From positions 310,001 to 374,000 of the forward strand of contig JASBNA010000037.1 in NCBI GenBank assembly GCA_038087015.1: DNA of 64,000 nt, in the 5' to 3' direction. Below are positions 11,801-24,332 of this stretch, piece by piece; position 1 is the stretch's first letter, and the number at the start of each line of letters is the position of its first letter. The notes below the pieces were generated by a model. The model had not been told where the DNA came from and made no database searches. It saw nothing but the letters and a program-made list of their open reading frames with translations. A program made the translations under genes and the position numbers. Origin of the DNA: Cerrena zonata (taxonomy: Eukaryota; Basidiomycota; Agaricomycetes; Polyporales; Cerrenaceae).

Positions 11801-12870
11801 ATGGTAGCATATGTCAATGTTGATTTCGATGACTACTGTCGTGACTGCACGAGGCGTGGAGTTGCAAGAGGTCAAGATTCTATAAAGGAGGCAGCAATTC
11901 GAGAGCGATGGAGTCCGACTGACAGAGGAGCCTTGTGCATAGAGACTCCAAGAACCATCGTAGATCGGTCGGGTATCATCATGGCATGGATACTTCCAGG
12001 TGTTCTACTTCCACGATTCCAAGTATGTACAGTGCATTGCGTCATCTCGCACGTTGACTTACAAGGGTGGCACGCAGAAACAACTCTATGAGGGTACTCT
12101 TGGTATTGAGAGCGTTCTCAATACCAACCTGCGTCGTGCTCAGAAAAGCCGTTCCTGGAGGACAGATCCCGATTTATTTCATGACGATGGTGAATATATT
12201 CAAAGTGGGTTTGCGAATGTCTCCCCCGCATGGTATATGCTCGGACGGAATGTAAGAGTAGTAATCGCTTTCTGCAATACATCGACTAATAATGAAACAG
12301 CATAAAAGTGACATATTGCATTCGTCCGCAGTTCTCCATGAGGACAGTGGAAGGGAGCTAGTAAAGACAGGTGGAGATGCATTCTCCATCATGTCCGGAG
12401 TGCTTTCTATTATTCATCCCGACCAATATGACATGGGACGACTAACCCACGATAGAATCATTCATAGTAACACAAGCGGTACGACAGTGCAAGAATGGCC
12501 TTCCGTGTATTCTGCGCTCTCCATCATCAGTAACCGAGAAACACCATACCATCGTGACTGCCACAGTAGAATGCCTTGGTATGACTCACTGATGTCTATT
12601 GGTCCATACGGAATAGCTCCACTCTATTTGGAACCATTTCGTTTCCGTGTCAATAATCCGGCGGGTTCACTATGTGCATTTAGCGGTATGGCGATTCGCC
12701 ATGGGGTGCGCAAATGTATGAAATCACGCATTTCGTTTGCCTGGTATATGCGCGAAAATGTGAGGGAGGGCCAGGACGTCTCCCCTGCGGGCTGGATGAG
12801 GCAAGAGGTGTATAGTCAGTATGTAGGGCGTAATGGAATCTCGATCAATCGCAATAACTCATTCACGTAG
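11801..12870 (+). CDS. TET/JBP-type 2OG-Fe(II) dioxygenase
   Basis: The model joins 11801-12022, 12066-12251 and 12301-12870 (325 residues; phase-0 introns). TET/JBP enzymes oxidise 5-methylpyrimidines in DNA using Fe(II) and 2-oxoglutarate. The double-stranded beta-helix motifs are visible: HRD at about residues 220-222 inside NRETPYHRDC, then WYDSL and GPYG, a distal His about 270 (IRHGV) and an Arg about 279 (KSRISFAWYM) for 2-oxoglutarate. Upstream family blocks are also present: DRSGIIMAWILPGVL, RSWRTDPDLF and FANVSPAWYMLGR. No stop or frameshift is seen, so it may be active. It lies 53 bases upstream of the transposase on the same strand, a pairing known for KDZ elements. The true N terminus may lie further upstream. 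Confidence 0.85.
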
Positions 12871-12923
12871 CTTTACCGCTTGTCATCCTACACTCTGATA
12901 ACAACATTCTTCAATTGATACTT

Positions 12924-15900
12924 ATGCCACATCCCAAGCGCAATAACGAGACGGCATTTGCGGAAGCTGTAAATCACGTCTATCTAGAACCCATTACCAC
13001 CCGCAGAACGAAGAAGAGGAAGCGTGTAACCTACGAAAGGGTCGTGGTGGTCCCGGCTCCAGCCTCTCAACCAAGAGCGGGATCTTCGGGTACGGGGCAT
13101 TCTGGTGACATCGCTGCCAGCAATGGATTCACCAATGAAGATTCGATGGACCACTCTGGTGACCAACCGGTACACCACAACGTTGAAAAGCTTCCTGTGA
13201 AAGGAATGGTGAGTAGAATGACAAAGAATCGTTGTATTCAATGTACTGAATGACTATTAGACCCAAAACGACTACATGCAAGAGTACAAAGAACATCGGA
13301 AACTCATTCTTCGGCTTATAACTGCGCGTGACGCACCTCCAGAACACCATCGCTGTGGAACATGTAGCTCATCTCAACCAAAGTATGCAATGCAGTGGCG
13401 TTGTATTGATTGTTATGGTGATCCTGTTTTCTGTACCCATTGCATACGCAGCAGTCATCACCTACATCCCTTTCATCGAGTCTCGTGGTGGAACGGCCTG
13501 TGCTTTGTACGGTCATCGCTGGAACAAGCGGGGGTCACGTTAAATTTGGGACACGGTGGAGGGCTATGCCCAAAATACCGGTCGAGAGAGCATTCAACGG
13601 TCTCCACAACTCCCACACAATACTGTCAAGATCCTCCTTACCCTAATGATCAAAACTTCAATCATCCAACTACCATATCTCCACTCCCACCACTCACTAC
13701 CCCAGCCCTGGATGCCAATGAGAGTGCTCGGACGCCTGGCGAGTCTACTAGCGATGTAACTGGCCCAGGAACTGCTGATATAACCCCCGATACCGCAACA
13801 CCTCCACTGACCGTGTATCCCGCCTCCTCCGAGGCTGACCATGAGTTAGACGTTGATCCTATAGACCCAGAACAACAACGTGCTCATCTGGACCCGTTTA
13901 TCACATTGCCAGCAAGTAGTGAAGATCTCCATGTTAATACGTCGGCTGCGAAGGGAGTCCGCAAACATGCGTATGACGACTACCAATGTCCTATGCTGAC
14001 AATCATGGATATCACCGGTATCCATGAGCTTCGGACCCGGTTTTGTCGTTGCCAACCACTGGATGAGCATCCGCTCTCTCATCAACTCATCGAGATGGGA
14101 CTCTATCCTGCATCCTTGAAAGAGTCACGTACGGTATTCACCTTTCGCCTATTGGAGGATTTCAACTTGTCAAATCTTGAAGGCAAAGTCCCCGCTTTGA
14201 AATACTTCGATAAACTCAAATGACTTACATCCAGCATCACTCTGGAGGACGCTTCCAATAGATACCGTGAACTTCTGCGTGCCGCACGACAGTGGCGCGA
14301 TATCTCCGCCAGGCAACGTGCGGGTGAGCTGTACCAGCCGGACGACTCAGAGATCACTCCAGGTGGATTGGCTCTCTTTTGTCCTGCATGTCCTCAACCT
14401 GGTGTTAACCTGCCCGATGATTGGGAAGCAGATACGCAAAGGTATACCGAGTCAGCCGATCTGAAAAGCTTCCACTCACCACCTTGTCTCATAGATGGAA
14501 ATACATGCGAACAATGGTCGCCGATGGAAACTTTAAACAGGACCACTTAGCCATGAAGTATGACAACGATGACGTTTCGTTGAGTGATGGCCTCGGGTAT
14601 ATGGTTTCCCGGAAAGAGTTCAGTAGATATATTGACTCTGCACCTTCTCAAACAAACCAGTCAACGGTGAGCATCTTATCGAATGAAGCTTGCCCCTAGT
14701 GTATAATTGCTCCACAGACATCAACATGCCACGAACACCGAGCAGTTCTCCAACAGAATCGCGCGCAAGGGCACCTCGATGTTACTGGAATAGGAGCGGT
14801 TGCGTGTGGTCGGCATGGTTGCTTTTACCCGAATTCGGTGGTCAATTTCCGCAAAGGGGAGGGGTATGTCTATGTTGTTGTGCTCCTCCTGACTGACACC
14901 CACTAATCGAGTTACAGACAAAGATATATCAACTATGCATTCGTCAATGCTATCAACCATATCCCTCGCTCTCTCGATGTCCTCATCCTGTACGACGTGA
15001 TGTGCCAATATTGGTTGAACTTCATGAGCCGTCTCACTGATGTCACGGAATTTCTATCCTTGCCTGACGGTATGAATATCAAGACCGGTATAGGCCTATT
15101 TCATGTACATGGACACCGGAAGGAATGTTTCGCACGATATGCCCCAACATTTATCGTGGGCGCGGGGATGATTGATGGAGAGATCCTTGAGACTCTTTGG
15201 AATCCGCTAAATCACATCGCTCCCAGCGCGCGGGCAATGGTTTGGTATCATAGACAAGAGTACATCGACAAACATATGGGTGATTCGAACTGGCTTAAGT
15301 GTATTGGTATTGGTGATTATCCATGTTCATATACATATTAAGCGTTGCTTACTCATTCAATGTAGTTCAAGCATTGTACAAGAAGTGGAAGGGAGCTGTG
15401 GAGCAAGTGTCGATCGCGGAAGCGGATTTCAAGGCGTTGTGCGAAAGTGTTGGGGAAGCAAGTACAAGCGAGTGGACCACGCTCGAAAAGGAGCTGCAGT
15501 CTCAGAGAGCTAGTGATGTTACAGTGATGGATAAGTTCGACATTGTCGATAGAGATGGTAATTAAATGTCCCGTTCTACTCGGAGCAGATACTAACTATC
15601 ACGGGCCTGTGTAGCTCCAGGACAAGCAGATATGACCAACCTCTGGATTCGCAAGGAGCACGAGGGTAGTGCTGGTAGCCCTACTGGAAGCGCAGCCTGG
15701 ATAGCTAGGGGTTTGAGCATATCCGAGCGGCAGTAAATCAAATTCTCTACGATTTATTTGACACTTTTGATGCTAATCTTCCTTTACTTACAGATTCCTT
15801 TTGGCTAAGGATGTCCGTAAAGCTGGTCATAATGCTGCAGTCGATGTTCAGAATGCTATATACGACAGGCGTACCAAGCTCCAGCAAGAAATAGACGACT

Positions 15901-16960
15901 TTTATCGTGATTCAACCGTGTACCTCCCACCTTTCGATGATGATGCACTGCTGCGGCCAGAACTAGTCGATGGATGGGAGAACATTGCGACACCTCTGGA
16001 GGCACGCCGCGCTTCCTCTATGGATTCCGGCGCTGAAGAGGATTTTGATGAAGAGGAGGATGAAGGCGACGATGAAGGCAACGAGCAGCACGCAACTCGT
16101 GCTCCAGAGCACTTGGATTTTGATGATATGATCACGATTGACAATGCGCTACCTGCTGAGAAGCAAAAACTGCCACTTCCTTCCTCTCATGGAGCCACAA
16201 AATGTGCTGGACGGCTACAACATATCGCTGCAGTAGAACTGTCATTGCGGAAGGGCCAAGCCAACGACGCATTGCATTCACTCCGTCTAGCTATCGGGCA
16301 AAAATCATTTACTTACCACAAACGCATTCGAAAAGCTACGACTAACTCCAGTCTTAACTACTCTAAAAGACTCAGAAGCCACAAGGATGCGCAGATGCTA
16401 CAGCTGTCCATCGATCAATTTGCGAAGATCTACATGCATGCCCGAAAGGCAATGGTTGTACTGGGTGCATCCGAAGCCAATTTGAGTACTTTCCAAATAC
16501 TGAAGAAGGAACATCTTGGCGTTAGCACTGCTGTAATTGATCCGAATGCCCGCGGTCAGCGGAACGAGGCCCTACCGTGGATCTGGCAAGTTCACCATGC
16601 CTCCAGCGACGACCCGACTTGGTTGAGAGAATGTATGTATCCGTTATATATCCAGTTTTCTATTGCTAATACAAGTTATTTGTAGTGTATCGGGTCAATT
16701 GGCTTAGGGCAAAATCTCGCAGGGACCGATGGGTGGAGGAAGTTGAATTGTTATCTTCGGAACTGGGATGGACGAAGAATTACTATCATTATCAGGCGGA
16801 AATGTGGCGCGTGCGGGCGCATAACGCGGCCGCGACTACTCCCAATCTTGCCTTCTATGCAAGGAAGCAAATGGTAACGTGGAGCATTCTAGAATCTCGG
16901 GCGGATGCGGCTGTTTCCCTCGTGGCGCGACATGTGGCAATAGTGTCCTTGCAACATTAA
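12924..16960 (+). CDS. KDZ transposase, one in-frame stop
   Basis: Nine exons close in phase: 12924-13208, 13261-14441, 14495-14666, 14718-14863, 14918-15306, 15366-15557, 15615-15732, 15794-16632 and 16686-16960 (1198 codons). A CxC2-like cysteine cluster lies at about residues 127-180 (HRCGTC, WRCIDC, FCTHC, then HHLHPFHRVSWWNGLCF). The RNase H-fold core shows VADGNFKQDHL, CGRHGCFYPNSVVNFRKGEG, LYDVMCQYWLNF, FHVHGHRKECFARYAPTFIV and GEILETLWNPLN. The C terminus ends with the family's helical tail (YRVNWLRAKSRRDRW). Codon 416 (14221-14223) is TGA where the family normally has Arg (LKxLTSS); CGA to TGA is likely. The stop precedes the catalytic core, so this copy is probably non-autonomous unless read through. 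Otherwise it is intact, implying recent damage. Confidence 0.9.
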
Positions 16961-17052
16961 AAATTTATCACTAGCAATTGTTACAACTTGTACATAACAC
17001 CATTCGTACTGCTTTTGACTCACGCTAGTATCTGCAAACCCCGAATAGTAAG

Positions 17053-17621
17053 ATGCCTCTGCACGGGAATGACGTTCCTGAGCTAGTAGAACGTTGCTGT
17101 CTTATCAAGTTTGCCTATCATCTATGGCGAGTAGACACCGCTGCTCGTAAATTTCCACCACGAGGAGATGACGATCAGAAGAACTACCTGATGAAACAAC
17201 GATGGAATATTGGGTTAGTACTAGAGCTGGTGCGCAACGTCTTCTTCTCTTATGATCCCATTGCCGAACAATAAACTATCAGGAGGATTTGCGTCGTTAC
17301 ATAGCGGACGCATGCATGATGGGGTACATGACCACCAGCTTAAGCCAATCGATATCGCGTATCTTGGATTGGGCACAAATCGATAGCTACCCAGTTCAAA
17401 TACTCTGGGAGAAATTACCAGATGCTAATCATCCTCGCACGCCGATGTTTCCCTGGATGTTTGGACAAAGTTCCAATTACTTTAAGTCTCAACTGCATTG
17501 GTGGGACGATCCTGACAGCGAGGAGCATAAGCCTCCCTGGTGGAACCGCCCGATTCCGGTGGTAAGCTTCGCCACCTCCAATATGCTGTTGTCTGACGCA
17601 ATGTTAGAAATGGCTACATGA
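17053..17621 (+). CDS. short orphan downstream of transposase
   Basis: Two open segments on the plus strand look protein-like: 17053-17274 (ELVERCCLIKFAYHLWRVDT) and about 17283-17621 (EDLRRYIADACMMGYMTTSL, then FPWMFGQSSNYFKSQLHWW). They may be joined by an intron from about 17214 to 17282 (GTTAGT to ATCAG), but I could not make the phase close. Further open sequence continues to about 17770. No family is recognised. It follows the transposase by about 90 bases and may be another cargo gene, or a relic of one. Confidence 0.4.
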
Positions 17622-18110
17622 AGTCAGAATTCCTCGCAGCTTATTGGGCAAGCAGGTTGCGGCACTGAAGGATGCACGGTCATTGATTCGCAACGCCGAC
17701 AAACTTATCTGTCTTGATTCAGAGGAGATTGCGAAATTGAGGAGTACAATAATGGAATTAGGGAGTGCACCATAGTGCGCCGGAAACTGTATATTTTACA
17801 ATTCTTGTCTCCATCTACACGCAATATTCCTGCCAGGGGTCTATATACAATCTTTAAAGCTTTGTTGATGCTGAGTGTACTTATTAGTAGCGTGCTCATG
17901 TATAAAACAAGACCTTACCACAACAATAAGCATCTCAACGGACGTTGGCTCGCCCGCACGGTTCGCCCTAACAGAGCCCAATTATATCTCAACACCACAT
18001 ATCTAATAAGATGCACATTCTCTGAGAACACAAGAAACGATATCATAAAGGATACATTGTAGTGTACATGCAAAGCACCAAGGACGAATAACAGCTACGG
18101 GTGCTGAAAT
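17622..18110. other. intergenic, no supported feature
   Basis: This lies between converging transcription units (plus-strand orphan and minus-strand 1140-residue gene). Short plus-strand frames here have no family resemblance. Confidence 0.4.
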
Positions 18111-21100
18111 CTAATCGTCATCACCAATTTGACCTTCCTCCAACTCATCTTCTTCATCCGAACCTTGAGACGACGAGTTGTACTCTGTACCGCTCCTGAG
18201 AATCTGCGCAGGAACTCAGCGGACATAGTAGCAACTAATGGTAAGTTTGACTTACAGATATTGTTGTGCTTTTGTTGAGATCGATGTCTTGGACGAGTTG
18301 GGCACTCGTCTCTTGCACCGAAGGTTCATCTGTGTCAGACTGGTGATTGCGAGTATCACCTGGATCGACGTCCATTCCATCGAAGGGGGGCAACTCGACC
18401 TGACCATCATTGCCTACATGTTGAGGTGGTTGATCTGTACCTCCACCTTCGCCAGTCGCAGCAACATCAGTGGGAGGAGGGGAACGAAGAGCAGCAGTAG
18501 AAGATCCGGTTTCACTGGGGACATCTTGTGGGGTAGGAGGACCAATGGCGGGTGGCCCTTCACCGTCGCCTTCCGGCCTTGAGGGAACAATCGCCAATTC
18601 GGCGTCCGTTTGATTGTCGACGACTTGTTCCACAGGACGATCGCATCTTTCATCCTCATCTACCTCCTCCTCCTGCTCCTCTGCATGCATGTCGAGGACC
18701 TCACCCTGCTCACCCATGACCGTGTCCTCTACGAGACCATCAGCCATCTCCTCCCTGGCCGGAGTAGTCTGCGGGCTTGCGACCTGTCGCCTAATCCAGT
18801 CCCGCAGCTCGTCTTTCACTGTCTCTACCATGGTGTTGACGAAGGTAGGCATCAGGCCATCCAGAACGGCTTCAGTATACGGTAGTCCAAAATCGCCCGT
18901 GTTAGGGTCGATGGCGTTTCGAGAGGCTAAGACACCGTCTAGCCTAGTATTGATGCCATTCAACCGAGTATTGGTGATACTCAGTGCAGAGGATACGGCG
19001 CGCATGTCAACCCGAAGGCTGTCGAGCGTACGGGAGCTATCCGCAGCATGTTGTATCTGGTCTTCGTGCGGATCCTGTAGACTTTGTTCCAGGCGTTCGA
19101 GACTCCCTTTCATCTGGAGTAGTTTCACCTCGGTGGTTAGCCTGAACGATCTGAGCTCACGCTTGACGTCTTCTACCACATCAAGGATTGCTTGGTTCTG
19201 TGGAAGTGCCACTGAGATTTTCGACTCCAATGACTGCAGTCTCTTGGTGATCGCGTCCACGGATGGTTCCTTATGTGAACATTTGAGCACAATGTTAACA
19301 ATAACGTCTAGACAAACTTACCGCAGAAGTCCCCCCCGTTCCGCTCGATCCCAATGCAAAGGTGGAAGGACCAGGAAAAGAAGGATCATCTTGAACGATG
19401 GATTGGTTGTTGACATCCAGAGCCTCCATTGTTGGCCACAAGAAGTCCTCGGTAGATGGATCGATACCTTCGTCTGCATTGGAAGGATCCCAAAGACGCA
19501 AGGGTGAACCAAGGTCGGCCCTTGAGAGTCGCTCTACAAAATATTCGGGTAAGCTTTATGCACACCTGAACGTCCATCACAATTCTTACCTTCGTCATCC
19601 TCAGTCACACTTGGTGGGCGGGAGTACGTCCTTCTTGTGGGGATCAGGACTTCTACCCTTTGACGACGCGGAGCGGGTCGACGGGCGGGTGGTAGCGGAT
19701 CAGGGACGTCTTCTTGGTCATCGTCAGGGGCGTATTCGTCGTCGTCATCATTGTCTTCATGTTCCAGTACCAGGTCCTCTTCATCATCAGCGTTGTCGAT
19801 GATTTGCGTGACGCTGCGAGCGCGGACACGACTCGCCGCACGGACTTCCGCAGAAACGATCCATCCGTCCTGGTAGCCGACAGCCCATAACCGGGGTAGC
19901 GTCCCTTTCAAACCCTTCCGGCGGATATCATATATCGCGACCTTCACTTGCTCACTGTCTCCCACAATTGGCCAGCGTGGGTGAACCGGTCTGTTGTTGC
20001 CCAATTCCCATAGCTTTGCATGGGGCATCCCATAGTATTTGGTGGGGGGCATTAGCAAGTGTTTCGCCCATCCGTCCTTGATGTCTTTCATCGACATGGG
20101 AGTCTTGATGTCTTTCGCCAAGTCTTTCGGGAATTTTGGCAAGACAATGTCATCGTACGACGGCACCGTAGCTGTCGGTCCACCGGGGTTTGCGAGATCT
20201 AGAAGTGAACGTATGTGGAAGATAACGCTCAACCACCAGCACCAGTCCTTGTTGCCCATATTGCGTCCTGCTATTTGAGGACATAGTGAGCACCCGCGCG
20301 AGTTACTCTTGCAGAAGTAGCACCCGTGGAAGGACCCAAGCTTCACGATGCATGGCATGTTGCTTTGAACACATGACTTGCATGAAACAGGCTGTAATGT
20401 GGTCAATTGGATACATTTGCCAACGGCCGAAACTACTGCTTACCGAGACTTGGTCTTCGAATATCGTCTTGATGAACGGGTGTTGCTTGAGGAAGTTCAG
20501 CGGGACCTCTGTGCGGATTGTGAGAATCATGTCAATAGGCTTACAAAGTGGCACATACCGTTGCTGTCGGTATCCCACTCAAACGTCGCGTCTCTGCTTC
20601 CCTCACCCGAGCGCTCCATTTCGAAAGGTAGAAGGTCGACGAGGCCATCTGGCAAGGTCGACTTCTTTGTAGGCTGTGTAGCCGGCGCCCTTGCTTTCGC
20701 TTTGCCTTTGCCCTTGTCTTGTGTTGCTGGAGCCACGGGTTGGGATGAGGAGGCGGCTGGTTGGTTGTCTTGCTGAGTACGCTGCCTTTTGGTGGCGGGC
20801 TTGACTGTTTGTGTATCCAGCGGGGATTGTACTTGACGACTGCCTCCCGCTTGTGCTGGCGTTGATGGCTTTTGAACCGGTGGAAGTAGACGGAGTCCTG
20901 ACTTATGTCGTCAGTTCGTGGTACGCAGGGCGAAATATTGAAAAGTGCTTACGGGGGACTGGTGGTTTCGGAGCCTGGGTGTTCGGCGGAGGGTTTGCGC
21001 CTTCACTCTCCGTCGACGCACGAGGACGTTTGCTCCGACCTACAACATGTCTCGTTAGCTTGCCACGTACGTAAGTGTATCAAAAGAGCTCACCCGTGCT

Positions 21101-22015
21101 TGTTCCTGGCTCGTTTGCGTCTGGCATGGTTTGGTTGAAGGCGGTGGATGAGCCTTCTATGAAAGTGGTGGCAAGAGGGTGTCCGAGACGCTCCCGTTCT
21201 TCGCGAAGCTCTTCCGCGCGCTTCGAATGTGCGACAGCGGCAACAACGTCAACGGCTAAGAGAGGGGTGATCTCTGATGGTGAAATTAAGTTAAAGGAAA
21301 AGGATGGAGGTGGGTCTATCCCATATTGGGATGCTACATTGAAGTGAGCGTAAATGTCTGACCAAGCAGTTGATCGAAGATGGACCGTTGATCCCCCCTC
21401 AAATGCGAGTAAAAGTCGGCCGTTCTTCTGGCGTATGTTGTTGATAGTGCGCACTAGATAAAGAACTTTAGTTGCAAAGCTCATGACATATGGTGTGGAC
21501 ACCTACTCGCTCGGAACCAGAAAAATTCATCGGTGGAGCGTATCTCGAAGGTGTCGTACGCGAGATATAGGTCACCTTTGATGCTGGCACGCTTTTCCTT
21601 TGCGAGGGCTTCGTCATACCTAAAGACCTGCAAGAACTCCCAGTAGCTAACGTCCCTTTCGCGTAACTGATCGCAGAGAGAGATCGCTAGGACAAAGACA
21701 TATGGTATACGCGTGACATTCCCACCATAATATCTTGCCTTTTCTCTTGCTTTACCGACTAGTCCGTTCTGCGTGTAATGTTAGATAGTGACAGGCTCGA
21801 CATAAAGCTGATATACCAACCAAAAACCTCGAAAGATCTCCATAGTAGTGCCGTTTCTCTGGTATAGTGAGGTCATGAGGGGCAATGAGAATGACCTCTC
21901 TTGCAACAAAAGCACCGGTCCATAAAAATGTCTCCCCGCCGAAAGGACTGACACCTTGGTTTGTGTAAGCCCCCTGTGTGAGAATCTCAAGGTCCTGGGG
22001 TTCCGGTGACGACAT
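18111..22015 (-). CDS. orphan cargo protein B, 1140 residues, Cys cluster and coiled coil
   Basis: Ten exons close in phase: 22015-21817, 21758-21507, 21453-21094, 21039-20953, 20897-20559, 20508-20444, 20391-19590, 19533-19322, 19269-18256 and 18203-18111. Residues 1-270 are a globular region with no recognised fold (YYGGNVTRIPYVFVLAISLC, WEFLQVFRYDEALAKEKR). Residues 270-412 are Pro/Gln/Lys-rich with KGKGKAKARAPATQPTKK, probably a nuclear signal. At about 438-466 a cysteine cluster (CKSCVQSNMPCIV, HGCYFCKSN, CSLCP) resembles zinc clusters of agaricomycete orphans. An acidic stretch follows at about 610-640. A coiled coil spans about 775-920. The C terminus is acidic. No stop is seen. It diverges from cargo C over 160 bases. 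Chromatin or DNA binding is a guess from composition. Confidence 0.75.
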
Positions 22016-22175
22016 TATACTTGAGGGTTGTAGGAAGATGCAAGTGAGAGGGAGGGACGCTAGTGGTGAACACGGCAAAGGGTTCGAACGCAACTCCGCA
22101 TTTCACCGTGCGGCCGATGCGCAACGTTTTACTGCCTCCCATTACCACATCGACCACGCGTAACATTTGTCGCGC
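22016..22175. promoter_or_regulatory. bidirectional promoter region
   Basis: The 160 bases separate the ATG of cargo B (22015, minus) from the ATG of cargo C (22176, plus). It must hold both start regions. No clear TATA box stands out. Confidence 0.5.
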
Positions 22176-23755
22176 ATGAAAACTCGTCACAATCAACGCC
22201 CTCCTCACGATACTGAACAAAATGAATCCCAGAGTAGCCCTTGCGCAAGCCTACTGCCATCCGAACTTCAAGAACTCATTCGAGAAGCGCAACAAAAACA
22301 CGACCTAGGGACTGTTTATCTCATCCTGCCCGGAGGAAAAATGGGGGATCGTATAGCTCGCGGCGCATCTAGTGCACTACCAACTGAAGATGATAATGGT
22401 AGGACTCCTTTGGCCAATTCACTTGCTCGCTTTAATTGCCCGCCTGCAGATCGCATGGATGTGGATGAGGGAGGCAAAAGTAGTGACTTGTGAGTCACCA
22501 CCACCAATACTTATTTGCTAGCCTCTCAACCGATTACTGTTACGAATACAAACTTAAGCCCACCCCCCTTTGATTTTGGCTCTCTGGATCACTTTATCTC
22601 TCCGACTGGTTCGCCAGGATCCAGTTTCACGCCGCATCAACTACCTGCTCCATTTGACTTTGACTTGTTGGATTTTCTCGATGATTCGAAGGCGAGCCCA
22701 TCGTTGCCGGCGGATGATTCTGAGTCGTTACCGAACCAGCCAGACTTTCCGTCTCCTTTCAATTTTGAGGCATTAGACAACTTTACTGGGCCCTACAGTA
22801 ATTCACAAGAGCCTCCCATCGACCAGCAAGATTTGTCAACATGTGCATCGCCCGAACCGGGTTTCCCTTTACTGCCCAGTTTGTGAGCGCAGTATGCGAA
22901 GGAAATATGGTATAAAAGATACAAGAACATGGGCACCGCCTTGCTTTGGCCGCCTTCTTACTTGAATGCGCCGAAACACATTTTGGAAGGCATCTGTTCC
23001 AGGTCCGTCGACAAAGATGAAATGACCTTCAAAAGATTCGAGCAATGTCTCGAGTTTCCGAACGATCATCCCGAGGCCTACAGCTATGAAGTAAGTGAGG
23101 TCCTGGATTTGTAACCCCGTGGTTTGCCTAAAATCATTTGCGATCATAGGCAAGACTTCGTAGAGAACCGGGAAATGGCGTCATTGACTTGACAGTGGAC
23201 AGTGATGTGGAGGAGGAGGCGGTTGATCATGCGGATGACGACGAAGTTGTTTTCTCTCCTATCCATTTTCATTCAACTTACTCATAGTCGGTCTATCAGG
23301 ATATCGAGGAAAAACTGGCGCATCACGTGTGGCACACCTTTTCTGAATGGAGGATCGACTTGCTCGAGAAGAAGCCTGCCGCTAATGCAGCATCGGCTAC
23401 AGGTCGCAAAGAGCATGAATTGTGGACCGCGTACCTTCAAGGGGCAGCTGGTATAACCGAATTGCTCATGGCCGATACACGTAGCGTCCAACCAGGTATA
23501 TGGAACGAGATGTTCGAATTGCCCTTTCCCAACATCAATCGCCGACGTGATACACCTCTCCCGCGCCCCATTACGCTATCTGACGCACGCCCGGAGTTAT
23601 CGAATCGGCTCAAAGCTCTTCACTTGCGTATTGTGCAACTTTGCAAGGAGATAGGAGATGTTTTTGGATTACCTGCACTGGAACGTCTCGAACAGGCGAG
23701 GGCAGAGAGAGATGGAGAGCAAAGTGATTCAAATGCTGAGGCATCCGAGTCCTGA
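22176..23755 (+). CDS. orphan cargo protein C, 469 residues, one in-frame stop
   Basis: The exons 22176-22489, 22559-23090, 23150-23245 and 23288-23755 close in phase. I do not recognise the protein. An N-terminal helical segment (LLPSELQELIREAQQKHDL) is followed by a Pro/Asp/Phe-rich region with three related copies of a short motif (PPFDFGSLDHF, APFDFDLLDFL, SPFNFEALDNF). It ends in a helical C-terminal domain (HHVWHTFSEWRIDLLEKK, then LKALHLRIVQLCKEIGDVFG). Codon 214 (22884-22886) is TGA between LLPSL and AQYAKEIWYKRYKN in the same frame, with no plausible intron removing it. CGA to TGA is the likely change. The acidic, aromatic repeats resemble transcription-activation segments, but that is only an impression. 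Confidence 0.65.
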
Positions 23756-24332
23756 TCTGGTGTTGTATGTGTCGATCTTGTAAATGGTACGCACAATGTG
23801 TGCGAGTATAAAATAAGTTCCTCCAACCTCAACCATGTATTAGTAATGTTGTATAACGCAGCTGATTCTCTTGCGGACGCGGATGCGGATGTATCTGCGG
23901 GCGACCATGTGTCCGCTCAATACGACAATCATTGACTTTGGTTTATACCCGTAGGGTTAGGGTTGCCTAAGGTTTCTCGACCGTCTCATTCGACGGGCAT
24001 TGTCTTGACAATTATATTTAGACTTCTGTGGTTGTATGTGTCACGCGCGTCCTATATTTTGCATGTGTTTGAGCTTTTGTTTTATTGTTGTGGCTGTAAT
24101 GGGTAGGTGAGAGTACAAGATAAATCTACAAGTTGAATACATGAATACACGAAAGTTTTTATACTCGTTGTATGGTGAGCGGAGTGGGTGCAGGACTAAC
24201 AGATTGGAGGACAGAAAGCATGTTACCAAGAAAGCATTGTATAATCCGAGAAACAAAAGGTACAGCAATTTCAAGATATTACGACGTTAGTTGACAAGAG
24301 TGACTGGAACATGGAAATTAGATGTTACGGCT
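23756..24332. other. intergenic, no supported feature
   Basis: This is the 3' flank of two converging genes. A run near 23868-23910 contains short GGAxGCGGAxG iterations (cttgcggacgcggatgcgg), not coding. Confidence 0.4.

Noticed and set aside
14221..14223. True C terminus of a short protein ending at this stop
   Set aside because: Family-typical transposase sequence continues at once in the same frame (RYRELLRAARQW), so the stop is an interruption and not a natural end.
15902..16144. Ser-rich minus-strand frame
   Set aside because: It is the antisense of the acidic segment in the transposase exon.
18614..19507. 297-codon plus-strand frame
   Set aside because: It is the antisense of the coiled-coil exon of cargo B, whose minus-strand model closes over ten exons.
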